A stretch of DNA of 64,000 nt from Thermococcus henrietii (GCF_900198835.1 NZ_LT900021.1:372001-436000), one strand, 5' to 3'. Positions 1 to 8,195 are shown, counted from the stretch's first letter. Translations and numbers: made by a program. The notes: generated by a model not told the origin, from the sequence alone.

Positions 1-1
1 A

Positions 2-532
2 GCTGAGCAAACCAACCTCCTGGCGCTCAACGCGGCGGTGGAAGCGGCCCGGGCAGGAGAGCTCGGAAAGGGATTTGCGGTCGTTGCAGATGAGATTAGG
101 AAGCTCGCCGAGGAGAGCAAGCAGGCAGCGGAGAGGATAAAGAGCATCGTCAACGAGATTCAGGACAAGGTGGAGAACGCGGTCGTCGAGACCAGAAACG
201 GCTCCAGGGTTATAGACGAGTCGGTGGACTTCCTGAGGGAGACGGTCGGATACCTCGTTAATATCGGCGAGCTCCTGAGGGACGTTGAGGAGCGCTTCTC
301 CGAGCTCAAGTCTGAGATAGAGCGGACGAGCGAGGAGGTTGACGAGGCCAAGAAGGCCCTTGAGAACCTCGCCGCGAGCGCCGAAGAAACCACCGCCAGC
401 GCCCAGCAGGTCAGCGCGAGCGCCCAGGAGCAGGCCTCCGCCCTTGAGGAGGTCAGGAGGAACATCCTCGACCTGAGGAAGATAGTCGGTGAGCTCAGGG
501 GTGCCGTGGACTTCATAAAGGTGGAGGCCTGA
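2..532 (+). CDS. Methyl-accepting chemotaxis protein, C-terminal part (partial at window edge)
   Basis: The frame is already open at base 2, so this is the last 176 residues of a chemoreceptor whose sensor and membrane part lie outside the window. The conserved tip of the signalling hairpin that contacts CheA/CheW is at the start ([18 protein letters not shown], then [15 protein letters not shown]). The returning helix follows, with a Glu/Gln/Ala/Ser-rich stretch ([17 protein letters not shown]) that looks like the methylation region. It would signal ligand or redox state to the chemotaxis kinase. The next gene starts 4 nt after the stop, so the two are probably co-transcribed. The family call is certain; the ligand cannot be seen. 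Confidence 0.95.
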   Translation, partial: AEQTNLLALNAAVEAARAGELGKGFAVVADEIRKLAEESKQAAERIKSIVNEIQDKVENAVVETRNGSRVIDESVDFLRETVGYLVNIGELLRDVEERFSELKSEIERTSEEVDEAKKALENLAASAEETTASAQQVSASAQEQASALEEVRRNILDLRKIVGELRGAVDFIKVEA

Positions 533-536
533 GAGC

Positions 537-1292
537 ATGGAGCACGTTGTCGGTGTGGACGTGATAAACGAGCTCCTCAGGGGGAGCGTGGAAAACGGCT
601 CCGTGATGTCCATACTCTACGACGCCTATTCCCTAGGCTGGGTACTCGGCTTTGAGGTTTTCAGGGCCCTCCTCGATGAGGGCTTCTTTGGTGTTATCCA
701 TAATTATTCCCTTCCCGTCCCAAGGCTCGTCTCCAGGGCTTCCTTTGTGGGTTTAAACATCCCAGAGCTCGCCAAAAAGGATTCTCTGAGAATCGTTGAT
801 ATCTTTGGTTCCAGGTACGGCATTCCCCCCGCTGACTCGTACGTTATCAAGGTGGACAACCCTAGCGAGGACACGCTGACGCCCAAGATAGAGAAGGTCT
901 ACCGGGACGTTGTGTACCCCGTCTCGGGGGGCAGGGGTATAATCAAGCTAATCTACACCCTCGACGGAGCGGTTATAATGTTTGGTGAGCGGCCGACGCT
1001 CAGACTCCTTAACTCGGAGGTGGCCTTCCTTGCAAGGGAGTCCCTCAGTCGGCGGATTTCAACTGTGCTCCTCCTCAACACGGACGTCGTCTCCGAGCGT
1101 CTCGTAGCATGGGTGTCGAGCATTTCGGACACGATGGTCGCCTTCAGGTCCAGCATAAGGGAAGACACGCTCGTTGAGAGAATGCTCATACTCAAAACAC
1201 CGAGCCCGAGCTTCGAGCCGACGACCTACGAGTTCCGGCTCTCAACAAGGAACGGCAAGGTTCACCTGCTCCACTTCGAGAGGCTCAACTAG
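537..1292 (+). CDS. Degenerate KaiC-like protein beside a chemoreceptor
   Basis: A 251-residue cytosolic protein that I do not recognise by name. Residues about 22-100 can be laid on the KaiC/RadA-like ATPase at 22342: the strand before the P-loop (SVMSILYDAY), the helix, the second strand (FFGVIHNYS), and the segment SLRIVDIFGSRYG matching [11 protein letters not shown]. Where the intact protein has GGPGTGKS this one has YDAYSLGW, so the Walker A Lys and Thr/Ser are gone. A Walker-B-like strand (STVLLLNTDVV) remains. It is therefore probably a non-hydrolysing KaiC-fold protein. It starts 4 nt after the chemoreceptor stop, with GGAGG about 9 nt upstream of the ATG, which suggests a role in the same signalling unit. 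The fold assignment is by eye. Confidence 0.6.
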   Translation: MEHVVGVDVINELLRGSVENGSVMSILYDAYSLGWVLGFEVFRALLDEGFFGVIHNYSLPVPRLVSRASFVGLNIPELAKKDSLRIVDIFGSRYGIPPADSYVIKVDNPSEDTLTPKIEKVYRDVVYPVSGGRGIIKLIYTLDGAVIMFGERPTLRLLNSEVAFLARESLSRRISTVLLLNTDVVSERLVAWVSSISDTMVAFRSSIREDTLVERMLILKTPSPSFEPTTYEFRLSTRNGKVHLLHFERLN

Positions 1293-1345
1293 CTCAGCCA
1301 ACCGAGTGTTCATCACGACTCAGCCAGTGCCGGTCTCGTCATTGC
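1293..1345 (-). ncRNA. C/D box guide sRNA
   Basis: On the minus strand the order is C box ATGACGA (1342-1336), a 12-nt guide (1335-1324), D' box CTGA (1323-1320), a 3-nt spacer, C' box GTGATGA (1316-1310), a 12-nt guide (1309-1298) and D box CTGA (1297-1294). This is the standard geometry of an archaeal 2'-O-methylation guide, used with L7Ae, Nop5 and fibrillarin. The RNA targets implied by complementarity contain CCAGTGCCGGTC (D' guide) and CCAACCGAGTGT (D guide); I cannot say which RNA carries them. It begins directly after the stop codon of the gene on the other strand. A TATA-like element lies 27 bp upstream of the C box. Confidence 0.85.
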
Positions 1346-1363
1346 CATCCAGAGTTGGCATAG

Positions 1364-1374
1364 CTTTTTAAATC
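1364..1374. promoter_or_regulatory. TATA element usable in both directions
   Basis: CTTTTTAAATC is nearly symmetrical. Its centre (1369) is 25 bp from the ATG of the MarC-family gene at 1394, which has no ribosome binding site and so looks leaderless. It is 27 bp from the C box of the sRNA on the minus strand. One TATA box could therefore serve both transcripts. The distances are read from the sequence; bidirectional use is inferred. Confidence 0.5.
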
Positions 1375-1393
1375 GCTTTCCCCAGCTTTCGGT

Positions 1394-2008
1394 ATGAGCG
1401 AGCTGTCAACGATACTGAGTTCAGCGTTGCTGATGCTCATCATGATTGACCCGAGCGACAAGATACTCCTCGTCAGCTTCCTGCGCGAGGACTTTCAGAT
1501 TGACGACATAAAGGCCCTAATCGTGAGGGCCAACCTGATAGGCTTCCTGCTTCTGGCGAGCTTCGCGATAGCGGGCCAGATAATCCTCCAGGAGATTTTC
1601 CACATCAACATAAACGCCCTGAAGGTTGCCGGGGGCTTCGTTCTCTTTAAAATCGGCCTTGAGGCCCTTGAAGGCGGTGGAATGTTCACCCTCAAGAGGG
1701 AGCGCGACATACTCGCTTTAGCGGCCGTCCCGGTCGCGATGCCCCTCATAGCCGGCCCCGCCGCTATAACCGCGGTAATAACCCTCACGGCAGAATACGG
1801 CTACCTTGTCTCACTTTCAGCGACGGCCATAGCGATAGCAATCGTTGCGCTCTCGATGTTCGTGGCGCTCTACATGATGAAATCCGTGAACAAGACCCTT
1901 CTGAGCGTCACAATCCGGATAATCGGTCTCTTCATAATGGCTATCGGTGCCCAGATGATGGTCGAGGGCGTCGTCGGGATATACCTCCTCATGACCTCGG
2001 CCGGATGA
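1394..2008 (+). CDS. snatA: MarC/SnatA family membrane transporter
   Basis: A 204-residue polytopic membrane protein with about six hydrophobic segments, the family's usual length. Hallmarks are the early [16 protein letters not shown] segment (family: D/N-P-x-x-x-x-P-x-F region), the central [21 protein letters not shown] re-entrant-like segment with Pro/Gly-rich repeats, and the C-terminal [20 protein letters not shown] member from Thermococcus sp. KS-1 (SnatA) was characterised as a small neutral amino acid (Gly/Ala) transporter, so that is the best functional guess; bacterial MarC proteins are of unclear role. No Shine-Dalgarno precedes the ATG and a TATA box lies 25 bp upstream, so translation is probably leaderless. 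Confidence 0.8.
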   Translation: MSELSTILSSALLMLIMIDPSDKILLVSFLREDFQIDDIKALIVRANLIGFLLLASFAIAGQIILQEIFHININALKVAGGFVLFKIGLEALEGGGMFTLKRERDILALAAVPVAMPLIAGPAAITAVITLTAEYGYLVSLSATAIAIAIVALSMFVALYMMKSVNKTLLSVTIRIIGLFIMAIGAQMMVEGVVGIYLLMTSAG

Positions 2009-2029
2009 ACGTCAAAACCTGCCGGGATA

Positions 2030-2040
2030 ACCTTTTAACT
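2030..2040 (+). promoter_or_regulatory. hisS TATA box
   Basis: AACCTTTTAAC lies 33-43 bp before the chosen hisS start. That allows a short leader carrying the GGTGAG ribosome binding site at 2063-2068. Assigned by sequence and distance only. Confidence 0.45.
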
Positions 2041-2072
2041 TCTCCCTCCTCTCTTCCGAAAAGGTGAGAGAG

Positions 2073-3380
2073 ATGAAGGTTGAGCGCGTTAAGGGAACGA
2101 GGGATTTCCTGCCCGAGGAGATGGCGAAGAGGAGATGGGTCTTCGAGAGGATTCGCGAGGTCTTCGAGCGCTACAACTTCCACGAGGTTCTAACTCCGAC
2201 CTTCGAGTACACCGAGCTCTTCAAGCTCAGGAGCGGTGAGGAGGTTGTAAAACAGCTCTACGCCTTCCTTGACAAGGGCGGAAGGGACATCTCGCTCCGC
2301 CCGGACATGACGTCGAGCGTTGCGAGGCTTTACGTGGCCGGGTTCCAAACGGCCCCGAAGCCAATCAAGTGGTACTACATGGCCAACATGTTCCGCTACG
2401 AGGAACCCCAGAGCGGTCGTTACCGCGAGTTCTGGCAGGCCGGGGTTGAGCTCATCGGGAGCGACAAGGTTGAGGCCGATGCGGAGGTTATAGCGCTCTT
2501 CACCGAGAGCTACCTCGCGACCGGTTTGGAGGACTTCACCGTCAACATCGGCGACAGGGTTCTGCTCGACGAGTTCGCCAGGATGCTCGGCGTCAAAGAC
2601 GACATCGGGCTCATGAGGCTCATAGACAAGAAGGACAAGCTTACCAAAGAGGAGTTCGTCAAGGCTTTGAGTGACTTCGGGCTGAGCGATGAAGGCGTTG
2701 AGAAGGTCCTCTCGCTGGTTGAAATCAAGGGCGAGCCGAACGAGGTCCTCCCGAAGGCCGAGGAGCTGTTCACAAGCGAGAAAGCTAAAGCCGAGATAAG
2801 GCGCCTCTACGAGCTCGTCGATTTGCTTGAAGCATACGGGGTCTCGAAGTGGATTAGGATTGACCTCGGCATAGCGAGGGGCTTCGACTACTACACGAGC
2901 GTGGTTTTTGAGGCGATAGCGCCGAACGACCTCGGAATTGGCTCGATTGGCGGTGGCGGTCGTTACGACAACCTCATCGAGGTCTTTGGCGGAAAGCCGA
3001 CCCCGGCGACGGGCTTCGCGATTGGGGTGGAGAGGCTCATTCCAATCCTCGAGTGGAAGGGTCTGATTCCGGAAATCAAGCTCAGGCCCGACGTTTACGT
3101 GATTCCCATTGGCAAGGAAGTCGAGCTCAGAAAGACGGCCGTCGAGGTGGTATCTGCCCTCAGGAGGGCGGGCGTTAGGGCCGACGTCGAGCTGACCGGA
3201 AGGAAGCTGAGAAAGGCCCTTGACTACGCGGGCAGGCTTAACGTTCCCTATGTCGTCCTCATCGGGAAGAGGGACCTTGAGAACGGCAACGTCACGATAA
3301 GGGACATGGAAACGGGCGAACAGAGGGTCGTGAAGAAAGAAGGCATTGTCGAGGAGCTACTCGGGCTCCTCGGCCTCTGA
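2073..3380 (+). CDS. hisS: Histidyl-tRNA synthetase
   Basis: Charges tRNA-His in the cytoplasm. The 435-residue class II synthetase begins with the typical VKGTRDFLPEE. Motif 2 is seen in MFRYEEPQSGRYREFWQAG and the histidine-specific loop in LGIARGFDYYTSVVFE; motif 3 is in GFAIGVERLIPILE. A C-terminal anticodon-binding domain follows from about residue 335. I chose ATG 2073 because GGTGAG (2063-2068) sits 4-5 nt upstream. The in-frame GTG at 2064 lies inside that ribosome binding site. The gene is monocistronic, convergent with the secreted-protein gene, and separated from it by 2 nt. Confidence 0.95.
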   Translation: MKVERVKGTRDFLPEEMAKRRWVFERIREVFERYNFHEVLTPTFEYTELFKLRSGEEVVKQLYAFLDKGGRDISLRPDMTSSVARLYVAGFQTAPKPIKWYYMANMFRYEEPQSGRYREFWQAGVELIGSDKVEADAEVIALFTESYLATGLEDFTVNIGDRVLLDEFARMLGVKDDIGLMRLIDKKDKLTKEEFVKALSDFGLSDEGVEKVLSLVEIKGEPNEVLPKAEELFTSEKAKAEIRRLYELVDLLEAYGVSKWIRIDLGIARGFDYYTSVVFEAIAPNDLGIGSIGGGGRYDNLIEVFGGKPTPATGFAIGVERLIPILEWKGLIPEIKLRPDVYVIPIGKEVELRKTAVEVVSALRRAGVRADVELTGRKLRKALDYAGRLNVPYVVLIGKRDLENGNVTIRDMETGEQRVVKKEGIVEELLGLLGL

Positions 3381-3382
3381 TT

Positions 3383-3910
3383 TTAATCAACCCAGTGGTG
3401 GTCCTCGTAGACGGCAACGTCCGGGCCGTAAACTGGATAAGCAGTCACGACCTCGAAGTAAACGTATCCGTCGTACTCCTCTTCCTGGATTACGGCCTTC
3501 ATCTCGTCTATTCCGTAGTAGGACGCCTCGTAGCTTGGCAGGTCGTAGGTGAGCACCACCCTGTCCCCGTCGAACTCGGGGTTGCCGTACTCTATCGTCT
3601 CCTCGATTAGGTAGACCACGTCGTAGCCGTCCATGGTTTCGGGAAGCTTCCTGCCCGCCACGTACTGGCCGAGCGGGTAGAAGGTCGTTTTCTCCTTGTA
3701 GTCCCTCTCGTAGCCGAGGACGTGCCTGTCCCAGATATGCTCCTGCGCCCAGCTCGGGAAGTAGACGGGGTAACCGTAGAAGTCAACGTTGAAGTAGTAG
3801 GTCGCCGCGTAGGTGAACTCCTGGTGGTCGGTGGAGATGCTCGTCGCCTGTGCCGGGAGGGCCATGACAGCCAGAAGAACCGTCGCGATTAAAACCGCCA
3901 GCTTCCGCAA
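3383..3910 (-). CDS. Secreted protein with a HxxxRH motif
   Basis: About 175 residues, starting with a clear signal peptide (RKLAVLIATVLLAVMALPAQA) with cleavage near AQA. The mature part is rich in Tyr, Asp and Glu. It contains the segment EHIWDRHVLG followed about ten residues later by KTTFYP. A H-x-x-x-R-H block followed by a Lys/Thr-Phe-Pro block is a pattern I associate with small secreted RNase-like toxin domains, but here it is only a resemblance and function is unknown. TTG at 3910 is chosen because GGTGGTG is 3-4 nt upstream and the protein then starts M-R-K with an ideal signal peptide. A TATA-like CTTTTAAC (around 3946) fits. Longer starts at 3919 or 3928 are possible. Confidence 0.65.
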   Translation of the reverse strand: MRKLAVLIATVLLAVMALPAQATSISTDHQEFTYAATYYFNVDFYGYPVYFPSWAQEHIWDRHVLGYERDYKEKTTFYPLGQYVAGRKLPETMDGYDVVYLIEETIEYGNPEFDGDRVVLTYDLPSYEASYYGIDEMKAVIQEEEYDGYVYFEVVTAYPVYGPDVAVYEDHHWVD

Positions 3911-3964
3911 CGACACCACCGCACGCAAATGCTCATCAAAGTTAAAAGGATTGCGTAGGTGCCC

Positions 3965-4078
3965 TCACTCGAGCCTGAACTCCCGGGCCTTCCTCCTCAT
4001 CCTCCACTCCTCAAGCCTTCGAACGAAGGGACAGCGGGCGCGCCACCTCTGGAGTGCCCTCCTCAGAAACCCGCACAT
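3965..4078 (-). CDS. Small basic protein, 37 residues (candidate)
   Basis: A short frame reads MCGFLRRALQRW then a run of Arg-rich sequence and ends in REFRLE. It holds ten or more arginines, two cysteines and four tryptophan/phenylalanine residues. GGTGGTT lies about 4 nt before the ATG and a TATA-like GTTTTAAC lies further upstream. It precedes the secreted HxxxRH protein by about 55 nt in the same direction. An amphipathic, strongly cationic short protein is plausible, but no family is recognised and a chance frame cannot be excluded. Confidence 0.4.
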   Translation of the reverse strand: MCGFLRRALQRWRARCPFVRRLEEWRMRRKAREFRLE

Positions 4079-4129
4079 CTCAACCACCAGAGTTTATAAG
4101 AGGCAACCGTTAAAACCCTTTATGCCGTA

Positions 4130-4184
4130 GGGATGATGACTCTGGAGCCCCCTGATTGGTGACGACGTTTCGCGGGGCTGACCG
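4130..4184 (+). ncRNA. C/D box guide sRNA in the leader of the next gene
   Basis: C box ATGATGA (4133-4139), 12-nt guide (4140-4151), D' box CTGA (4152-4155), 3-nt spacer, C' box GTGACGA (4159-4165), 12-nt guide (4166-4177) and D box CTGA (4178-4181). The spacing is identical to the sRNA at 1293-1345, which makes chance unlikely. Implied targets contain GGGGCTCCAGAG (D' guide) and CCCCGCGAAACG (D guide); the target RNA is not identified. A TATA-like TTTATAAG at 4093-4100 would place the start near 4122. The ATG of the next gene is 6 nt after the D box, so the guide RNA lies within that gene's leader. Confidence 0.85.
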
Positions 4185-4186
4185 GC

Positions 4187-4480
4187 ATGAAGAGGCGCCT
4201 CTGCCGTGAGTACATAGAGGAGATTGAGAGGCTCGAGCGCTCGATTCGCGAGCTTGAGGAGGAGATAATAGAACTGAGGATGCAGTTGAAGCTCAAGGTC
4301 GACGAAGTCAACAGGCTTGCCATCGAGAACGCGAGCCTGAGGCACAAGCTTGAGATGATGGAGAGGCGCGAAAAGAGGCTTGTGGAGTTCCTCAAGAAAA
4401 TGAAGGTCCCGCTAATTTACATTGATGAAGAGCAGTTCGAGGACGTCGACGTTGACCTCTCCCCGGATTCGAAGGAGTGA
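4187..4480 (+). CDS. Small coiled-coil protein
   Basis: 97 residues. Residues about 8-72 form one long heptad-rich helix (EEIERLERSIRELEEEII and onward) and the tail is acidic (EEQFEDVDVDLSPDSKE). It is highly charged and cytosolic, with no catalytic motif, and I do not recognise a family. No ribosome binding site is visible before ATG 4187 because a C/D box sRNA fills the space up to 6 nt before it. Translation may therefore depend on processing, or on a leaderless transcript. It lies 56 nt upstream of alaS in the same direction. Confidence 0.7.
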   Translation: MKRRLCREYIEEIERLERSIRELEEEIIELRMQLKLKVDEVNRLAIENASLRHKLEMMERREKRLVEFLKKMKVPLIYIDEEQFEDVDVDLSPDSKE

Positions 4481-4536
4481 GGGAAAGGTTAATTAGGAGC
4501 GCCCCTCTTCTTAGGTCAGCTTAAGGGGTGAGGTTA

Positions 4537-7278
4537 ATGAGCATGGATATGACGACTCGCATGTTCAAGGAGGAAGGCTGGATAAGGAAGCGGTGCCCCA
4601 AGTGTGGCAAATACTTCTGGACGCTCGACCCTGACAGGGAAACCTGTGGAGACCCGCCCTGTGACGAGTACCAGTTCATAGGAAAGCCCGGCATACCGAA
4701 GAAGTACACCCTCGACGAGATGCGCGAGAAGTTCCTGAGCTTCTTCGAAAAGCACGGCCACGGAAGGGTCAAGCGCTACCCGGTTCTTCCGCGCTGGAGG
4801 GACGACGTCCTCCTCGTCGGCGCTTCAATCATGGACTTCCAGCCCTGGGTCATCAGCGGTGAGGCCGACCCGCCGGCGAACCCGCTCACGATTTCCCAGC
4901 CTTCGATTCGCTTCACCGACATAGACAACGTCGGAATAACCGGCAGGCACTTCACGATTTTCGAGATGATGGCCCACCACGCCTTCAACTACCCGGGCAA
5001 GCCGATTTACTGGATGGACGAGACCGTTGAGCTTGCCTTCGAGTTCTTCACAAAGGAACTCAAAATGAAGCCCGAGGACATAACATTCAAGGAAAACCCC
5101 TGGGCCGGCGGAGGAAACGCCGGACCGGCGTTCGAGGTTCTCTACCGCGGTCTGGAAGTGGCAACGCTCGTCTTCATGCAGTACAAGAAGGCCCCGGAGA
5201 ACGCCGACCCGAGCCAGGTGGTCGAGATAAAAGGCGACTACTACGTCCCGATGGAGACCCGCGTTGTGGATACCGGCTACGGCCTTGAGAGGCTCGTCTG
5301 GATGAGCCACGGCACGCCTACCGCTTATGACGCCGTTCTCGGCTACGTCACCGAACCGCTCAAGAAGATGGCCGGCGTTGAAAAGATAGACGAGCGCATT
5401 TTGATGGAGAACTCTCGCCTCGCCGGAATGTTCGACATCGAGGACATGGGCGACCTGAGATATTTGAGGGAGCAGGTTGCCAAGCGCGTCGGAATAACCG
5501 TCGAGGAGCTTGAGAAGGCCGTTAGGCCCTACGAGCTCATCTACGCAATAGCTGACCACACGAAGGCCCTAACCTTCATGCTCGCCGACGGCGTAATCCC
5601 GTCCAACGTCAAGGCCGGCTACCTCGCGAGGCTCCTCATCAGGAAGAGCATAAGACACCTCCGCGAGCTCGGCCTTGAGGTTCCGCTCGCTGAAATCGTC
5701 GCCATGCACATAAAGGAACTCCACAAAGATTTCCCCGAGTTCAAGGAGATGGAGGACGTTATCCTTGACATAATCAACGTCGAGGAGAAGCGCTACCACG
5801 AGACCCTCAAGAGGGGAAGCGACCTGGTGAAGCGCGAGATAGCCAAGCTCAAGAAGAAGGGCATAAACGAGCTTCCGCTCGAAAAGCTCATTCTCTTTTA
5901 CGAGAGCCACGGTCTAACGCCGGAGATAGTGGCCGAGATTGCCCAGAGGGAAGGCATAAAGGTCGAGATTCCGGACAACTTCTACACGCTCGTAGCTAAA
6001 CAGGCCGAGAAGACCGAGAAGAAGACGGCCGGAGAATACGTCGTTGACTTCGAACTTGTTAAGGACTTACCTGAGACGAGAACGCTCTACTACGAGGACC
6101 CCTTCATGAAGGAGTTCGACGCCGAGGTCGTTAAGGTCATAGATGGCTGGATAATCCTTGACCAGACGGCCTTCTATCCGGAGGGCGGAGGTCAGCCCTG
6201 CGACACCGGCGTTTTGAGGGTTAACGGCGAGGAGATTAAGGTCACGGACGTCCAGAAGGTCGGAAAGGTAATCCTCCACCGCGTTGATAAACCTGAGCTC
6301 TTCAAGCCGGGCGTTAAGGTTCACGGAAAGCTCGACTGGAACAGGAGAATCCAGCACATGCGCCACCACACGGGAACGCACGTCCTCATGGGCGCGCTCG
6401 TCAGGGTTCTTGGAAAGCACGTCTGGCAGGCAGGTTCACAGCTCCACAAGGACTGGGCGAGGCTGGACATCTCCCACTACAAGCGCATAACCGAGGAGGA
6501 GCTCAGGGAGATAGAGCGCCTGGCAAACCGCGTCGTCATGGAGAACAGGAAGGTGACCTGGGAGTGGCTTCCGAGGACCGAGGCAGAGATGAAGTACGGC
6601 TTCAGGCTTTACCAGGGTGGCGTCGTTCCGGGAAGGGTCATCAGGGTCCTCAAGATAGAGGACTGGGACGTTCAGGCCTGCGGTGGAACTCACCTGCCGA
6701 ACACCGGCCTAATCGGTCCGATTAAGATTCTCCGCACCGAGAGAATTCAGGACGGTGTTGAGAGGATAATCTTCGCGGCGGGAGAGGCGGCAATCGACTG
6801 GATGCAGGAGACAGAGAGGCTCCTCAAGAAGACCGCCGAAATCTTCCGTGTCCCGCCGGAGAAGGTGCCGGAAACCGCTGAAAGGTTCTTCAACGAGTGG
6901 AAGGAAGCGAGGAAGGAGGTCGAGAAGCTCAGGAAGGAGCTGGCAAAGCTCCTCGTCTACGAGCTGGAGAACAGGGTCGAGAAGGTTGGCGATGTAGAAT
7001 TCATCGGCGTCGTGGTTGATGGCACGATGGAGGACCTCCGCGAGGCGGCCAACAGACTCAGGAAGGACAAGAGGGTTGTTGTCCTCATCAGCAGGGAGGG
7101 CCACTTCGTGGTTGCAGTCGGCGATGGCCTTGACCTTAAGGCCGGGGAGCTGGCGAAAATAATAACCTCCGTCGCAGGCGGCGGCGGTGGCGGAAGGAAA
7201 GAACTCGCGCAGGGCAGGATAAAGAACCCGCTGAAGGCCGAGGAAGCTATTAACGAGGTCAAGAAGAGGCTCGGGTGA
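4537..7278 (+). CDS. alaS: Alanyl-tRNA synthetase
   Basis: Charges tRNA-Ala and edits mischarged Ser/Gly-tRNA. The 913-residue archaeal form starts with a zinc-ribbon-like extension ([10 protein letters not shown] ... CGDPPC, residues about 16-40). The class II catalytic core follows ([31 protein letters not shown]). The editing domain has [15 protein letters not shown] and [11 protein letters not shown] as zinc/catalytic residues, and a Gly-rich C-Ala domain ([14 protein letters not shown]) ends the protein. ATG 4537 is chosen: GGGGTGAGG is immediately upstream with about 5 nt spacing, and the GTG at 4528 lies within it. The transcript probably ends in the T-rich stretch right after the stop. 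Confidence 0.97.
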   Translation: MSMDMTTRMFKEEGWIRKRCPKCGKYFWTLDPDRETCGDPPCDEYQFIGKPGIPKKYTLDEMREKFLSFFEKHGHGRVKRYPVLPRWRDDVLLVGASIMDFQPWVISGEADPPANPLTISQPSIRFTDIDNVGITGRHFTIFEMMAHHAFNYPGKPIYWMDETVELAFEFFTKELKMKPEDITFKENPWAGGGNAGPAFEVLYRGLEVATLVFMQYKKAPENADPSQVVEIKGDYYVPMETRVVDTGYGLERLVWMSHGTPTAYDAVLGYVTEPLKKMAGVEKIDERILMENSRLAGMFDIEDMGDLRYLREQVAKRVGITVEELEKAVRPYELIYAIADHTKALTFMLADGVIPSNVKAGYLARLLIRKSIRHLRELGLEVPLAEIVAMHIKELHKDFPEFKEMEDVILDIINVEEKRYHETLKRGSDLVKREIAKLKKKGINELPLEKLILFYESHGLTPEIVAEIAQREGIKVEIPDNFYTLVAKQAEKTEKKTAGEYVVDFELVKDLPETRTLYYEDPFMKEFDAEVVKVIDGWIILDQTAFYPEGGGQPCDTGVLRVNGEEIKVTDVQKVGKVILHRVDKPELFKPGVKVHGKLDWNRRIQHMRHHTGTHVLMGALVRVLGKHVWQAGSQLHKDWARLDISHYKRITEEELREIERLANRVVMENRKVTWEWLPRTEAEMKYGFRLYQGGVVPGRVIRVLKIEDWDVQACGGTHLPNTGLIGPIKILRTERIQDGVERIIFAAGEAAIDWMQETERLLKKTAEIFRVPPEKVPETAERFFNEWKEARKEVEKLRKELAKLLVYELENRVEKVGDVEFIGVVVDGTMEDLREAANRLRKDKRVVVLISREGHFVVAVGDGLDLKAGELAKIITSVAGGGGGGRKELAQGRIKNPLKAEEAINEVKKRLG

Positions 7279-7297
7279 GCTTTTCTTTTCTCCCCCC
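7279..7297 (+). terminator. T-rich terminator after alaS
   Basis: CTTTTCTTTTCTCC follows the alaS stop directly and no stem precedes it. Runs of T on the coding strand are the usual archaeal termination signal. Confidence 0.5.
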
Positions 7298-7684
7298 TTG
7301 ATTCAATCCCTTGAGGTGTCCCCAATCAAGGTCAAAACCCTAACCCGTCAGATAATCGGGCTTGCCGATGAGCTCGGCTTCAGGGCCGTTTCAGAATACC
7401 GGACGCCGGACGGCACTAGAATAGACGTTGCAATCCTTGACGGCGAGAAAAAGCTTTTGGCGATAGAGCTTGAGGCATCTTTCAAGTGGTTCCCTCAGAG
7501 GGTCCTCTACGACGTCGTTAAGGCCCACCGAGCCGGTTTTCCTGAGCTGTGGGTGGTAACGCCCTTCAATGCGAACCCGGGCTGGGTTCTCAAATACGCG
7601 GAAGAAGTCGGGCTCATCCTTAGGATAATGGGAGAAGAGAGGGTTCTTCCAGAGCTCAGGACTTTTCTCCCTTCCGGTACTTGA
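7298..7684 (+). CDS. Putative nuclease-fold protein
   Basis: 128 residues, cytosolic. The core GTRIDVAILDGEKKLLAIELE, followed by a helix with conserved Tyr/Asp (RVLYDVVKA) and the strand ELWVVTPF, has the beta-hairpin/helix order of restriction-endonuclease-like (PD-(D/E)xK) folds, with D in the first strand and E-x-E in place of D/E-x-K. That is a fold-level guess; activity is uncertain because the Lys is replaced. The start is unclear: TTG 7298 gives the longest frame and GTG 7316 is an alternative; neither has a good ribosome binding site. The 3' end overlaps the convergent gene by 29 nt. Confidence 0.55.
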   Translation: MIQSLEVSPIKVKTLTRQIIGLADELGFRAVSEYRTPDGTRIDVAILDGEKKLLAIELEASFKWFPQRVLYDVVKAHRAGFPELWVVTPFNANPGWVLKYAEEVGLILRIMGEERVLPELRTFLPSGT

Positions 7685-8120
7685 TGTAGATGACGTCTTC
7701 AGCGTGCCAGAACGGGGCCTTTTCTCCGATGACCTTTATCTCTGGCGTGGCTTCTCCATTGACAACCTTCACCGCGAGCTCCTTGGGAAGCTGGAACTGT
7801 ACGTATACTTGACTGGGGAGGCTGTCCTTGTTTACCGTTATTCTGAACGTGGTGGTCCCCCTGTAGTTTTTGTCCCCGTATCTGACCAGATAGCTCGTCC
7901 CCTCTGGGAATTTAATCGTCAGCTCAAAGGAGCTTATCTTGGGGTTTATGTGCATCGTAAAGAGGCCAAAGCCATCCTGTGTTACAAACGTAACGCTCTG
8001 GTTGTCTATGTAGAACACTTCTTTGTAGTCAATCGTAGCCGGCGGCAGCTGGGCGGTCTTGAAAGCGTACGCCACGAGTGCAATCGTGATAATTGCCATA
8101 ATAGCGAGGGCCTTGTTCAT
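7656..8120 (-). CDS. Membrane-anchored extracytoplasmic protein
   Basis: 154 residues. One N-terminal hydrophobic segment (ALAIMAIITIALVAYAF) acts as an uncleaved anchor or signal. The rest is a beta-strand-rich domain with no recognised motif. I do not recognise the family. The start is ATG 8120: on the minus strand GGTGA lies 5 nt upstream, and the GTG at 8129 is part of that site. The gene is convergent with, and overlaps, the nuclease-fold gene. A short leader region up to 8195 shows nothing else. Confidence 0.6.
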   Translation of the reverse strand: MNKALAIMAIITIALVAYAFKTAQLPPATIDYKEVFYIDNQSVTFVTQDGFGLFTMHINPKISSFELTIKFPEGTSYLVRYGDKNYRGTTTFRITVNKDSLPSQVYVQFQLPKELAVKVVNGEATPEIKVIGEKAPFWHAEDVIYIKYRKGEKS

Positions 8121-8195
8121 CTCTGTCACCCGAAAAACTTTGTTTCAGCAGGTTATTAACGCTTTTGTGTAGGTGATTACGCCGAAAAAACGAAA

